Position numbers and translations under genes: made by a program
Shown: positions 6,228 to 13,969 of the stretch, one piece after another
Position numbering within the stretch: position 1 is the stretch's first letter
Layout of the letters: every line of letters begins with the position of its first letter
The notes under the pieces: generated by a model
Told to the model about the DNA's origin: nothing
What the model saw: only the letters and a program-made list of their open reading frames with translations
Databases searched by the model: none
DNA from: Pseudomonadota bacterium
GTDB taxonomy: Bacteria; Pseudomonadota; Alphaproteobacteria; Sphingomonadales; Sphingomonadaceae
Assembly (NCBI GenBank): GCA_023445495.1
Contig: JAEXLC010000207.1
Span: 1-19,106 of the forward strand
DNA: 19,106 nucleotides
Reading direction: 5' to 3'

Positions 6228-6974
6228 TCAGGCGGCGTTGCGCGACGCCGGCTGGGGCAGGATGCCGGCGACCGGTGCGCCGACATAATTGCCCTGGACC
6301 AGCGGCACGCCGAAACTGCGCAGCCGCTCATAGGTGGATTCGCTGTCCACGCCCGCCGCGACGATGCGCAGGCCGAGGCTCTGCATGCGGCGGACCAGAT
6401 CCTCCATCGCGATCCGGCGCGACCAGCTCGAGCCGACATTGCTGACCAGGTCGGGTTCGATCGTCACCATGTGCGGGGCGAACTTGCCGCAGGCGGCGAG
6501 GCCCGATTCGTTCGGGCCGATGCCGTGGAAGGCGACGACCGGGCCGAGCTTGTTGAAGACATGCATGATGTCGGCAAGCTGCGAGTTGGTGATCGACTGG
6601 TAGTGATGCAGGTTGAACACCAACCGCTCGGCAACGATGCCATATTGGCGGGCGGTGAGCAGCGCGGGCTGGATATGCTCGCCGGGATCGCCGATCGCGG
6701 GCGCGCTCAGCGGAATGGCAAGGCGGCCGCCCGAGGTGGCGAAGCCGGCGGTGGCGGCCCAGCGGATCGCGGCGACGGCGCAGCGGCGATCGACATCGCC
6801 GCGCTGCTCGGCCGAAAGCTGGTCGAAGTCCTGCGCGGCCGGCGCGCCGTTGCGCAGCACCTGCGCCTCATAGGCGTGGATGCGGCTGCCGGCGATCTCC
6901 GCGATGGGCTGGAAGGCGATCGCGAGGCCCGCGCTGGCGCCAGCGGAGGCTGCCCCGGCCTCCGGACCCATCAT
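6228..6974 (-). CDS. Degenerate EAL-domain protein (copy 2, next to metK)
   Basis: A 248-residue protein made of one EAL-type domain, paralogous to the neighbouring copy (shared AGLAIAFQPI start and QGNYVGAPV end). It keeps the motif glutamate (Y35-E36-A37-Q38 in place of EAL) but lacks the rest of the active site. The Asn position reads IPL, the glutamate of the lElTE motif is replaced (FNLHHY), DDFG reads FHGIG, the catalytic Lys is Thr in TIEPDLV, and AEGVE reads AAGVD. It is therefore expected to be inactive as a c-di-GMP phosphodiesterase and more likely a binding or adaptor protein. I chose the ATG at 6974, which has GGAGA 5 nt upstream; the ATG at 7010 also opens the frame, but its AGGAAGGA directly abuts the codon. 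A strong terminator separates it from metK, so it needs its own promoter in 6975-7160; I see no clear one. Confidence 0.83.
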   Translation of the reverse strand: MMGPEAGAASAGASAGLAIAFQPIAEIAGSRIHAYEAQVLRNGAPAAQDFDQLSAEQRGDVDRRCAVAAIRWAATAGFATSGGRLAIPLSAPAIGDPGEHIQPALLTARQYGIVAERLVFNLHHYQSITNSQLADIMHVFNKLGPVVAFHGIGPNESGLAACGKFAPHMVTIEPDLVSNVGSSWSRRIAMEDLVRRMQSLGLRIVAAGVDSESTYERLRSFGVPLVQGNYVGAPVAGILPQPASRNAA

Positions 6975-7160
6975 CGAATTCTCCGTCTCCACCGACTCGC
7001 TCCTTTCCATTCCTTCCTGATGAAGAATTGCGGTTGCTCAGTGCTTTATAGGCGCCTCGGGGCGAATACGGAGCCGCGCGCGGCGTAATTTCTGCGCGCC
7101 CGGGCAGTTCCGCGCCGATATCAGCCGCTTCCCGCACATTGCTCAGCAACGCGTCCGGGC

Positions 7161-7198
7161 AAATAAAAAGCCCCGCGCCGGCGATCCGGCGCGGGGCT
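7161..7198 (-). terminator. Intrinsic terminator of metK
   Basis: A perfect 13-bp GC-rich stem (AGCCCCGCGCCGG with its complement, 7169-7181 and 7186-7198) closes a 4-nt loop and is followed on the minus strand by TTTTTATTT. It begins 29 bp after the metK stop codon. This is a textbook Rho-independent terminator and separates metK from the EAL gene downstream. Confidence 0.93.
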
Positions 7199-7227
7199 CC
7201 CTATTCTGTCCGCCGAAGCGGGGAGGA

Positions 7228-8439
7228 TCAGGCCAGGGCGGCCTTCAGATCCTCGACCAGGTCGGTCTTCTCCCAGGGGAAGAAGTCACCTTCCGGCTTG
7301 CGGCCGAAGTGGCCGTAAGCGGCCGTCTTCGAGTAGATCGGCTTGTTGAGCTGCAGATGCGTACGGATGCCGCGCGGGGTGAGGCCGCCCAGCTTCTCGA
7401 TGCCCGCGATCGCCGCTTCGATCTTGTCGTCGGCAACGGTGCCGGTGCCGTGGGTGTCGACATAGAGCGACAGCGGCTTCGACACGCCGATCGCGTAGGC
7501 CAGCTGGATCGTCACGCGCTTGGCGAGGCCGGCGGCAACGATGTTCTTGGCGAGATAGCGGGTGATGTACGCCGCCGAACGGTCGACCTTGGTCGGGTCC
7601 TTGCCCGAGAAGGCGCCGCCGCCGTGCGGAGCTGCGCCGCCATAGGTGTCGACGATGATCTTGCGGCCGGTGACGCCCGCGTCGCCGTCCGGACCACCGA
7701 TCTCGAACGAGCCGGTCGGGTTGATGTGGTACTCGGTGGCGTCCGAAAGCAGCGCGGCCGGGATCACGTCCGCGACGACCTTCTTCACATAGGCCTTGAG
7801 CTCGGCTTCGTTGTCGCCTTCGTCATAGCCCTTGCCATGCTGAGTCGAGACGACGATCGCGGTCGCGGCAACCGGCACGCCATTCTCGAAGCGCAGCGTG
7901 ACCTGGCTCTTGGCGTCGGGCTCGAGGAACGGCGCGGCGCCCGAATGACGGTCAGCCGCCATGCGCGCGAGGATCTTGTGGCTGTAGTCGAGCGTCGCCG
8001 GCATCAGGTCCGGGGTCTCGTCGGTGGCGAAACCGAACATGATGCCCTGGTCGCCCGCGCCTTCGTCCTTGTTGCCCGAAGCGTCCACGCCCTGCGCGAT
8101 GTGCGCCGACTGCGGGTGCAGGTTGTTCTCGAAGCGGAGCGTCTCCCAGTGGAAGCCCTCTTGCTCGTAACCGATGCGCTTGACGGTATCGCGGACGGTC
8201 TTCTCGACCTCTTCCTGCACGCCCGGGGCCCAGTTGCCCTCGGTGTCCATGATGCCCTTGCCGCGGATTTCACCGGCGAGGACGACCAGCTGCGTGGTGG
8301 TCAGCGTCTCGCAGGCGATGCGGGCTTCGGGGTCCTTCGAGAGGAACAGATCGACGATGGCGTCGGAAATCTGGTCGGCGACCTTGTCGGGATGGCCTTC
8401 CGAGACCGATTCGGACGTGAAGAGATAGTTGGAACGCAT
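7228..8439 (-). CDS. metK: S-adenosylmethionine synthetase MetK
   Basis: A 403-residue cytoplasmic enzyme that makes SAM from methionine and ATP and releases phosphate and pyrophosphate. The family landmarks are all present: FTSESVSEGHPDKVADQISD at residues 8-27 with the ATP-binding H16 and D18, the active-site GAGDQGIMFG hexapeptide region, the methionine-loop area, and the glycine-rich GGGAFSGKDPTKVDRSAAY that binds phosphates. The length fits the alphaproteobacterial form. The ATG at 8439 is chosen over an upstream in-frame codon because the protein then starts MRSNYLFTSES, as usual, and TGAGGA lies 6 nt ahead. It is 71 bp downstream of lnt and ends in a strong terminator. Its short leader can sequester the RBS, suggesting translational control. 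Confidence 0.97.
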   Translation of the reverse strand: MRSNYLFTSESVSEGHPDKVADQISDAIVDLFLSKDPEARIACETLTTTQLVVLAGEIRGKGIMDTEGNWAPGVQEEVEKTVRDTVKRIGYEQEGFHWETLRFENNLHPQSAHIAQGVDASGNKDEGAGDQGIMFGFATDETPDLMPATLDYSHKILARMAADRHSGAAPFLEPDAKSQVTLRFENGVPVAATAIVVSTQHGKGYDEGDNEAELKAYVKKVVADVIPAALLSDATEYHINPTGSFEIGGPDGDAGVTGRKIIVDTYGGAAPHGGGAFSGKDPTKVDRSAAYITRYLAKNIVAAGLAKRVTIQLAYAIGVSKPLSLYVDTHGTGTVADDKIEAAIAGIEKLGGLTPRGIRTHLQLNKPIYSKTAAYGHFGRKPEGDFFPWEKTDLVEDLKAALA

Positions 8440-8510
8440 GGTTTTCCTCAGACAATGGGAGGAAAGCGCGGCCGTTGCCATGCCATATAAAGCTTTCCTT
8501 ATATCCTGCC
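8440..8510 (-). promoter_or_regulatory. Structured metK leader, candidate SAM-type translational switch
   Basis: In the 71-nt lnt-metK gap the RBS segment GAGGAAA (8449-8443) is exactly complementary to TTTCCTC (8465-8459). A second pairing, GGAAAGC (8498-8492) with GCTTTCC (8467-8461), would compete for the same bases and free the RBS. ATGG (8481-8478) can also pair with CCAT (8458-8455), which together with the RBS pairing makes an H-type pseudoknot. A TATAAG at 8503-8498 could be a -10 element, though no good -35 is seen. The order and some short strings (AACGGC, TTCC, ATTG, GAG) recall the Rhodobacterales SAM/SAH riboswitch, but I cannot confirm a match. Confidence 0.4.
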
Positions 8511-10049
8511 CTAGCGGGCCAGGCGCCGGAAGGCAATTGCCAAGACTACGGAAGCGAGTGCGGCGATCAGCGCCAGCCAGTTGCCGAGGCGCGAGAACAG
8601 CGTCGGCGGCAGCGGCGCGGGCAAGGGCGCCTCGATCGCGCCCTCCTGCCCGGCGGGCACCGTGCCGAGCAGCCGGCCGCGCGCATCGATCACCGCCGAG
8701 ATGCCGGTCGGGGTCGCGCGCAGGATCGGCAGCCCCTCCTCGATCGCGCGCAGCCGCGCCTGCGCCAGATGCTGCACCGGCCCCCAGCTGCCGAACCAGG
8801 CATCGTTCGAGGGATTGAACAGGAAGTCGGGCCGGTTGCGCTGGTCGATGATCTGGCCAGAGAAGATGATCTCGTAGCAGACCGCCACCCCCGACTTGCC
8901 GAAGCCCGGCACGTCGAGCGTCTGCGGGCCTGGGCCCGGCAGGAAATCGAAATCGCCCATCACCACCCGGGCGAGTCCGAGCGGCGCGAGCAGCGTGCGC
9001 ATCGGCAGATACTCGCCGTACGGCACCAGATGCGCCTTGTCATAGCGCTGGCCGAGCGTCCCGGCGGGATCGACCGTCCATACCGAATTGCCGACGCCCG
9101 CGAGCTTGCCGTCCTTGAAGATCAGCGCATTGCCGCCGACCATCGCGCGATCCTGCGGCCCCAGCAGCGCGCCGATCCGCCCGCGCACCCAGCGCGGATC
9201 GGCATCGCGATAATATTCGCGGGGATAGCCGTCCTCGATCAGGTAATTGACCATGCCCTCGGGCCAGACGACGAGCCGCGGCACCGCCCCCGGCTGGCCG
9301 CTCCAGTCCGCCAGCTTGTTGAGCACGCGCGGCGCATAGTCGGGCTGGTCCACACCCACCTGGCCGATATTGGGCTGGACGATGCGGACGTGCGGGCGGG
9401 TCATGTCCTCGACCGGACGACCGGGATTCAGCGCGAAGCCGGCGACCAGCAGCAGCGCGGCGGTGGCCAGCGGCACGCGATACTGGTGCTGGCTGCCAAG
9501 ATAGAGCGCGCCGGCGGCGAACAGGGTGAGGCCCGACAGCGCATAGGTGCCGGTGAATGCCGCGAGCTGCGCGATCGGGGTCGGCACCCAGATCACCCCC
9601 ATCGGGTTCCACGGATAGCCGGTGAACAGCGTGCCGCGCAGATATTCGGTGACGATCCAGGCGCCGGCGGCGGCCAGGACGAAGCCGAGATCGGGCTCGT
9701 CCCAGCGCGCCTTGACCAGCCGGGTGAAGCGCCAGGCCAGGCCCATCGCCACGGCAGGATAGACCGCGAGATAGAGCGCCAGCAGCACCACCGCGAAATA
9801 GCCGAGCACCGGCGGCATCTTGTCCTGGAAATCGAAGGCGTGCTGGATCCAGTTGTTGCCCAGTGTGAAATGCCCGACCCCGAACAGCCAGCCGCGCAGC
9901 AGCGCGCTCTTCGTGCTCGGCGCATGCCAGGTCAGGTGCAGCAGCACCGCGAGGCAGACCAAAGTCACCGGCCACCAGTCGAGCGGGGCGAATCCGGTTG
10001 CGGAGAGGAAGCCGGCGACCAGCGCGACGAGCAGAGGGCGGTTGAGCAT
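8511..10049 (-). CDS. lnt: Apolipoprotein N-acyltransferase Lnt
   Basis: A 512-residue inner-membrane enzyme that adds the third acyl chain, from a phospholipid, to the N-terminal cysteine of diacylated lipoproteins, the last step of lipoprotein maturation. About the first 205 residues hold several hydrophobic helices, with the typical GNNWI and EYLRGTLFTGYPWNPMG segments. A periplasmic nitrilase-type domain follows from about 220 (VRIVQPNI). Its catalytic triad is visible as E264 in VWPEGM, K338 in YDKAHLVPYGEY and C391 in AVCYEIIF. A C-terminal helix (about 490-508) closes the protein. The start at 10049 gives the usual MLNRPLLVAL N-terminus; the RBS is weak. It heads the minus-strand lnt-metK pair and is divergent from the aguB-like gene across a repeat element. 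Confidence 0.96.
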   Translation of the reverse strand: MLNRPLLVALVAGFLSATGFAPLDWWPVTLVCLAVLLHLTWHAPSTKSALLRGWLFGVGHFTLGNNWIQHAFDFQDKMPPVLGYFAVVLLALYLAVYPAVAMGLAWRFTRLVKARWDEPDLGFVLAAAGAWIVTEYLRGTLFTGYPWNPMGVIWVPTPIAQLAAFTGTYALSGLTLFAAGALYLGSQHQYRVPLATAALLLVAGFALNPGRPVEDMTRPHVRIVQPNIGQVGVDQPDYAPRVLNKLADWSGQPGAVPRLVVWPEGMVNYLIEDGYPREYYRDADPRWVRGRIGALLGPQDRAMVGGNALIFKDGKLAGVGNSVWTVDPAGTLGQRYDKAHLVPYGEYLPMRTLLAPLGLARVVMGDFDFLPGPGPQTLDVPGFGKSGVAVCYEIIFSGQIIDQRNRPDFLFNPSNDAWFGSWGPVQHLAQARLRAIEEGLPILRATPTGISAVIDARGRLLGTVPAGQEGAIEAPLPAPLPPTLFSRLGNWLALIAALASVVLAIAFRRLAR

Positions 10050-10082
10050 CGGACGCGTGCTTAACCGATCCCAAAATACCCT

Positions 10083-10189
10083 GTCATGCTGAACTTGTTT
10101 CAGCATCCAAGGTGCGGCAGGCGACACCGCCCGATCCTCCAGGCCGCTGCCGAGCCCGACCTTGGACCCTGAAACAAGTTCAGGGTGAC
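10083..10189. repeat. REP-like double-hairpin element, family 1, copy B
   Basis: A 107-bp copy of the element at 928-1034, same orientation and same length. The end hairpins are ATGCTGAA/TTCAGCAT (10086-10106, loop CTTGT) and ACCCTGAA/TTCAGGGT (10166-10186, loop ACAAG). The outer segments are almost identical to copy A; the middle differs by scattered substitutions. It lies between two divergent starts, 33 bp from lnt and 56 bp from the amidase gene, so it occupies most of the shared promoter region. Confidence 0.88.
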
Positions 10190-10245
10190 GAAGTGGGGCA
10201 TGGATCGGGTAGCGAATCCCCGACGACCACACTACATGGCGCGCC

Positions 10246-11097
<852 letters not shown>

Positions 11098-11103
11098 GCG
11101 CCG

Positions 11104-11679
11104 CTAGGGTTTGGCCTCGTTGCCGACCAAGCCCAACGGAAAGCCAGATGCCATCATGGCATAGGTGAGGCAGGCTCCCGCGCCTTCCTCGAACCGCCGT
11201 GGGCCCTGCCGCCTGAGCCATTCCGGGTTAAAGCTATAGCCGCCATTGACCGCATGGAATGCGCCGCTGGCTTCGGGACCACACAGGCGCTCGAGCGCTC
11301 GTGCAAAGGCTGCATCGTCGCCGCGCCGATATTCGGGGAGCCTGTCGATCAGCCCATGCGCGGACAGCCATGCCCGTCCTTGCCCTTTGAAATACGCCTC
11401 CAGCCGCGCGTCACGGATCGCGTTGAAACGCCCTTGCAACGCCGGCGACGACCTCACCTCGAAAAAGGGAGCCGCCTTGTCGACGCAGGCCAGTTGTGCG
11501 TCGCTCGCGCGGCGCCCCCCGCGAACCACGATCACGCCGGTTTGCGCCTCTTCGTCGTACCGGTACCCTGGACGCCCCAGCCCACACCGTGACACTCTTT
11601 CGATCACATGCTCGGGCGAAAGCAGATCGCGTAGAGGCGTCGACTGAGATAGGTCGAGAAGGAGCAGGGCTAGGATCAT
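11104..11679 (-). CDS. Hypothetical protein, possibly exported
   Basis: I do not recognise this 191-residue protein. With the ATG at 11679 it begins MILALLLLDLSQS, a short hydrophobic stretch without the usual basic n-region. An upstream start (11760 or 11775) would extend it, giving ...AGCQRVAMILALLLL, which looks more like a signal or lipoprotein-type sequence. None of these starts has a strong RBS. The mature part is charged, with single cysteines in SRCGL, LACVD, RLCGPE and GACLTYAM. The C-terminus, EGAGACLTYAMMASGFPLGLVGNEA, looks like a conserved core. It is transcribed away from the sulfite-oxidase-like gene and converges on aguB. The reading frame is well formed over its whole length, which favours a real gene. 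Confidence 0.65.
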   Translation of the reverse strand: MILALLLLDLSQSTPLRDLLSPEHVIERVSRCGLGRPGYRYDEEAQTGVIVVRGGRRASDAQLACVDKAAPFFEVRSSPALQGRFNAIRDARLEAYFKGQGRAWLSAHGLIDRLPEYRRGDDAAFARALERLCGPEASGAFHAVNGGYSFNPEWLRRQGPRRFEEGAGACLTYAMMASGFPLGLVGNEAKP

Positions 11680-11804
11680 TGCGACACGCTGGCATCCGGC
11701 CAGGCTTGCCGCAATCGGAAGTGGATCCGAATTACACCATCGCGTGGCTTGCGCGGTCATGGAACGATGGCGCATCCCCAGGCGCGCGGCGCAGGAGTGA
11801 CCCC

Positions 11805-12467
11805 ATGGACGATCCCGAACTGCCCGAGGACAGCAAGCTCACGCTTTCGAAGCAGCAATGGGCCGAGCAGGGCAAGTTCCTGACCGGCCATATCGCGCGG
11901 CCCGAGGAAGAGCGGCTGCCGCCCGGCCAGCACCTGACGGTCAAATGGCCGGTGCTCGATCTCGGCCGCCAGCCCGACATCGCCCGCGAGCGCTGGAAGC
12001 TGGAGGTGACCGGCATGGTCGCCCGGCCGGTGACGCTCGACTGGGTGGGGTTTATGGCGCTGCCGCAGACGCGGCTGCGCAGCGACATCCACTGCGTCAC
12101 CAGCTGGTCGCGCTACGACAATGACTGGCAGGGCATGCTGACCCGCGACCTGCTCGCGCATGTCGAGCCGCGCGACGAAGCCCGGGCGGTGATGCTCCAC
12201 GGCTATGACGGCTATACCACCAATGTGCTGCTCAGCGACTTCGCGGTGCCGGAGGCGATCGTCGCGCATGGCTGGGCCGGCCAGCCGCTCACCCGCGACC
12301 ATGGCGGGCCGGCGCGGCTGGTGATCCCGCACCTCTATTTCTGGAAAAGCGCCAAGTGGATCCGCAGGATCGAGCTGATCGGCGCGGACAAGCCGGGCTT
12401 CTGGGAAGTGAACGGCTACCACATGCGCGGCGATCCCTGGGCCGAGCAGCGCTACAGCCGGGACTAG
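11805..12467 (+). CDS. Sulfite-oxidase-like molybdopterin oxidoreductase
   Basis: A 220-residue protein with the molybdopterin-binding fold of the sulfite oxidase family, in the short single-domain branch that lacks a signal peptide, heme domain and dimerisation domain (YuiH-like, COG2041 type). Cys97 in RSDIHCVTSWSRYDNDWQG is the expected molybdenum ligand. The downstream HGYDGYTTNV, the DHGGPARLVIPHLYFWKSAKWI segment and the closing ...GFWEVNGYHMRGDPW are typical. The physiological substrate is unknown. Unlike MsrP it should be cytoplasmic. The start at 11805 is supported by GCAGGAG 8 nt upstream, and the frame's longer upstream extension overlaps the opposite-strand gene. No molybdenum-cofactor genes are in the window. 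Confidence 0.88.
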   Translation: MDDPELPEDSKLTLSKQQWAEQGKFLTGHIARPEEERLPPGQHLTVKWPVLDLGRQPDIARERWKLEVTGMVARPVTLDWVGFMALPQTRLRSDIHCVTSWSRYDNDWQGMLTRDLLAHVEPRDEARAVMLHGYDGYTTNVLLSDFAVPEAIVAHGWAGQPLTRDHGGPARLVIPHLYFWKSAKWIRRIELIGADKPGFWEVNGYHMRGDPWAEQRYSRD

Positions 12468-12489
12468 AGCATTCCCTGAGCGGGCAGGC

Positions 12490-12774
12490 TCAGCGCTGCT
12501 TGTCGCCGAGCTTGTCGGCGATCTTCACGGGCTTGTCGCAGCCATCCTCGGTGCGCTGCACGCCAAGGAACAGATTGGCCTTGGGCTCCTGCGCGAGCGT
12601 TCCCGCGCGCATCGGGTTGCCGAAGGTGGGGATGGCATAGCCCATCCGCGCATTCTGGCACTCGGCCTTGGGTGCAGCCGGCAGCGCGAGGTGCGAAGCC
12701 GGAACCGGCACGTCCCGCTCCCCCGCGAAAGCGGCGACAGGCATCAGGGTCAGACCGAGAAGCACGATACGCAT
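12490..12774 (-). CDS. Small secreted protein of unknown function
   Basis: A 94-residue protein I do not recognise. It begins with a clear Sec-type signal peptide (MRIVLLGLTLMPVAAFA, cleavage expected after residue 17), leaving a mature protein of about 77 residues with only two cysteines (in AECQN and DGCDK). These could form one disulfide in the periplasm. The ATG at 12774 is chosen over the GTG at 12780 because AAAGGAG lies 6 nt ahead of it. The C-terminus is Lys/Asp-rich. It converges with the sulfite-oxidase-like gene, their stop codons 22 bp apart; a weak 6-bp hairpin (CTGAGC/GCTCAG) overlaps that gap. The good signal sequence and RBS make it a likely real gene. Confidence 0.72.
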   Translation of the reverse strand: MRIVLLGLTLMPVAAFAGERDVPVPASHLALPAAPKAECQNARMGYAIPTFGNPMRAGTLAQEPKANLFLGVQRTEDGCDKPVKIADKLGDKQR

Positions 12775-12851
12775 GGGCACCTCCTTTACCGGGAGCCTTG
12801 CTAGCAGAGTTTGCGCCGCCCGGCGTACCGCAAGATGCCACCGATCCGGTG

Positions 12852-13445
12852 CTATGCGTCGCGCAGCGCCACCGCACGGGCGACCACCGCCTCGAGCATC
12901 TCGGGCGTGAGCCGGCCGGTATTCTGGTTGTAGCGCGAGCAGTGATAGCTATCGAGCAGCACCTGCCCGCGATGCATGCGATGCTCGGCGCCGTGCGCGA
13001 AACGATGCTTGGGCAGCTTGCCGCCCATCGCCTTGACCGCCGACTGGTGCGCGACTTGGCCGAGCGCGATCACGATCGGCGCCTTGAGCTCGGCGGCCAG
13101 GAAGGGGCGGCAGGCATGGATCTCGGCCGGCTCGGGCTTGTTCTCGGGCGGCAGGCAGCGCACCGCGTTGAGGATCGCTACGCCGCTCGGCTCGCCGTCC
13201 TCCGCCAGCCCGAATTTCGCCAGCGTCGCGAACAGCAGGTCGCCCGAGGCGTCGCCGGTAAAGGCGCGGCCGGTGCGGTTGGCGCCGTGCCTGCCGGGAG
13301 CAAGGCCGACGATCGCGATCGGCGCGTCGGGGTCGCCCAGCATCGGCACCGGCGCGTTCCACCAGTCGGGATGCGCCGCGCGCAGCTCGGTGCGGAGCGC
13401 GACGAGGCGGGGACAGAGCGGGCAATCGCGGCTTGGCTCGAGCAT
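12852..13445 (-). CDS. Family 5 uracil-DNA glycosylase (UdgB-type)
   Basis: A 197-residue DNA repair enzyme that removes uracil and related deaminated bases from DNA. It is a family 5 (UdgB) member. Motif A reads GLAPGRHGANRTGRAFTGD, without the polar catalytic Asp or Asn of other families, as expected. Motif B reads DSYHCSRYNQNTGRLT, with His168. Four cysteines, C8 and C11 (CPLC) and C97 and C112, fit the [4Fe-4S] cluster of this family. In the family 5 members I remember, the residue after the motif B histidine is Pro, whereas here it is Cys169. The ATG at 13445 gives the usual short N-terminus before CPLC; a TTG at 13481 is an alternative and would overlap folK. The RBS is poor. The gene is divergent from folK. 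Confidence 0.9.
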   Translation of the reverse strand: MLEPSRDCPLCPRLVALRTELRAAHPDWWNAPVPMLGDPDAPIAIVGLAPGRHGANRTGRAFTGDASGDLLFATLAKFGLAEDGEPSGVAILNAVRCLPPENKPEPAEIHACRPFLAAELKAPIVIALGQVAHQSAVKAMGGKLPKHRFAHGAEHRMHRGQVLLDSYHCSRYNQNTGRLTPEMLEAVVARAVALRDA

Positions 13446-13468
13446 CCGCGCGCGATAGTCGCAGGCGC

Positions 13469-13969
13469 GTGCCGAGGACAAGCTATGCCATCGCGATCGG
13501 ATCGAACCGGCCGGGCCGCCATGGCGGGCCGCGGCGCGAAGTGCTGGCCGCGATTGCCGCGCTGGAGGGGGTGGCAGCGGTCTCGCCGATCCTCCAGACT
13601 CCTCCGCTCGGCCCGTCGAAGCGCCGCTTCGCCAATGCGGTGGCGCTGATCGAAAGCGACGAAGAGCCCCCCGCCCTGCTCCGGCGATTGAAGGCGATCG
13701 AGCGCGGCTTCGGCCGGCGGCGCGGGCAGAACTGGGCGGCGCGGGTGATCGACCTGGACATCGTGCTGTGGTCGGGCGGCAGCTGGGGCGGGCCGGGGCT
13801 TACCGTGCCGCACCGCCTGTTCCGCACCCGCGATTTCGTGCTGACCCCGCTGCTGCGGGTGGCACCGGACTGGCGCGATCCGGTGACCGGTCTCAGCGTG
13901 CGACAGCTTCACGCCCGGTTGACCCGACGGATGCCCGCATCTAGGGGCAGGGCCGGTGTGGGTCCGTAG
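13469..13969 (+). CDS. folK: 6-hydroxymethyl-dihydropterin pyrophosphokinase FolK
   Basis: A 166-residue cytoplasmic enzyme that transfers pyrophosphate from ATP to 6-hydroxymethyl-7,8-dihydropterin in folate synthesis. It shows the N-terminal AIGSNRPG pterin-site motif, the signature RRGQNWAARVIDLDIVLW (family R-x-x-x-x-W-x-x-R-x-x-DLDI), and the VPHRLFRTRDFVLTPLLRVAPDWRDP block. I chose the GTG at 13469, six codons before the AIGSN motif; a TTG further up would overlap the opposite-strand glycosylase gene. The last 15 or so residues (TRRMPASRGRAGVGP) go beyond the usual end of the domain. The stop codon lies inside the tRNA-Lys gene: TAG at 13967-13969 is also positions 8-10 of the tRNA, a 10-base overlap. 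Confidence 0.92.
   Translation: MPRTSYAIAIGSNRPGRHGGPRREVLAAIAALEGVAAVSPILQTPPLGPSKRRFANAVALIESDEEPPALLRRLKAIERGFGRRRGQNWAARVIDLDIVLWSGGSWGGPGLTVPHRLFRTRDFVLTPLLRVAPDWRDPVTGLSVRQLHARLTRRMPASRGRAGVGP
13919..13947 (+). promoter_or_regulatory. Possible tRNA-Lys promoter inside the folK 3' end
   Basis: TTGACC (13919-13924) matches the -35 consensus at 5 of 6 positions. A 17-nt spacer leads to TAGGGG (13942-13947), a poor -10. Transcription would then start near 13954, about six bases before the tRNA. If real, it explains why folK runs into the tRNA: the coding sequence extends through a tRNA promoter. The evidence is weak because of the -10. Confidence 0.3.

Noticed and set aside
6026..6445. Plus-strand frame with repeated Asp-Ser (GDS, RDS, HDS, ADS) over the GANTC cluster
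   Set aside because: All six GANTC sites happen to fall in one frame and read as Asp/Glu-Ser. The frame has no good RBS, and its second half is antisense to the EAL copy 2 gene, so I take the DNA motif, not the peptide, as the signal.
8440..8510. Assigning the metK leader outright to a known SAM riboswitch class
   Set aside because: Only short strings and the pseudoknot order resemble the SAM/SAH class as I remember it; I cannot test the match without a covariance model.
8475..10064. 529-codon plus-strand open frame opposite lnt
   Set aside because: It is the antisense shadow of lnt; no recognisable motifs and a composition typical of reversed GC-rich codons.
928..10189. CRISPR array or transposon ends
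   Set aside because: The repeats are two or three dispersed copies kilobases apart, with no regular spacers and no transposase gene in the window.
12476..12493. Hairpin CTGAGC/GCTCAG between the sulfite-oxidase-like and small secreted genes as a two-way terminator
   Set aside because: The stem is only 6 bp, has no T-run on either strand, and overlaps the stop codon of the small gene.
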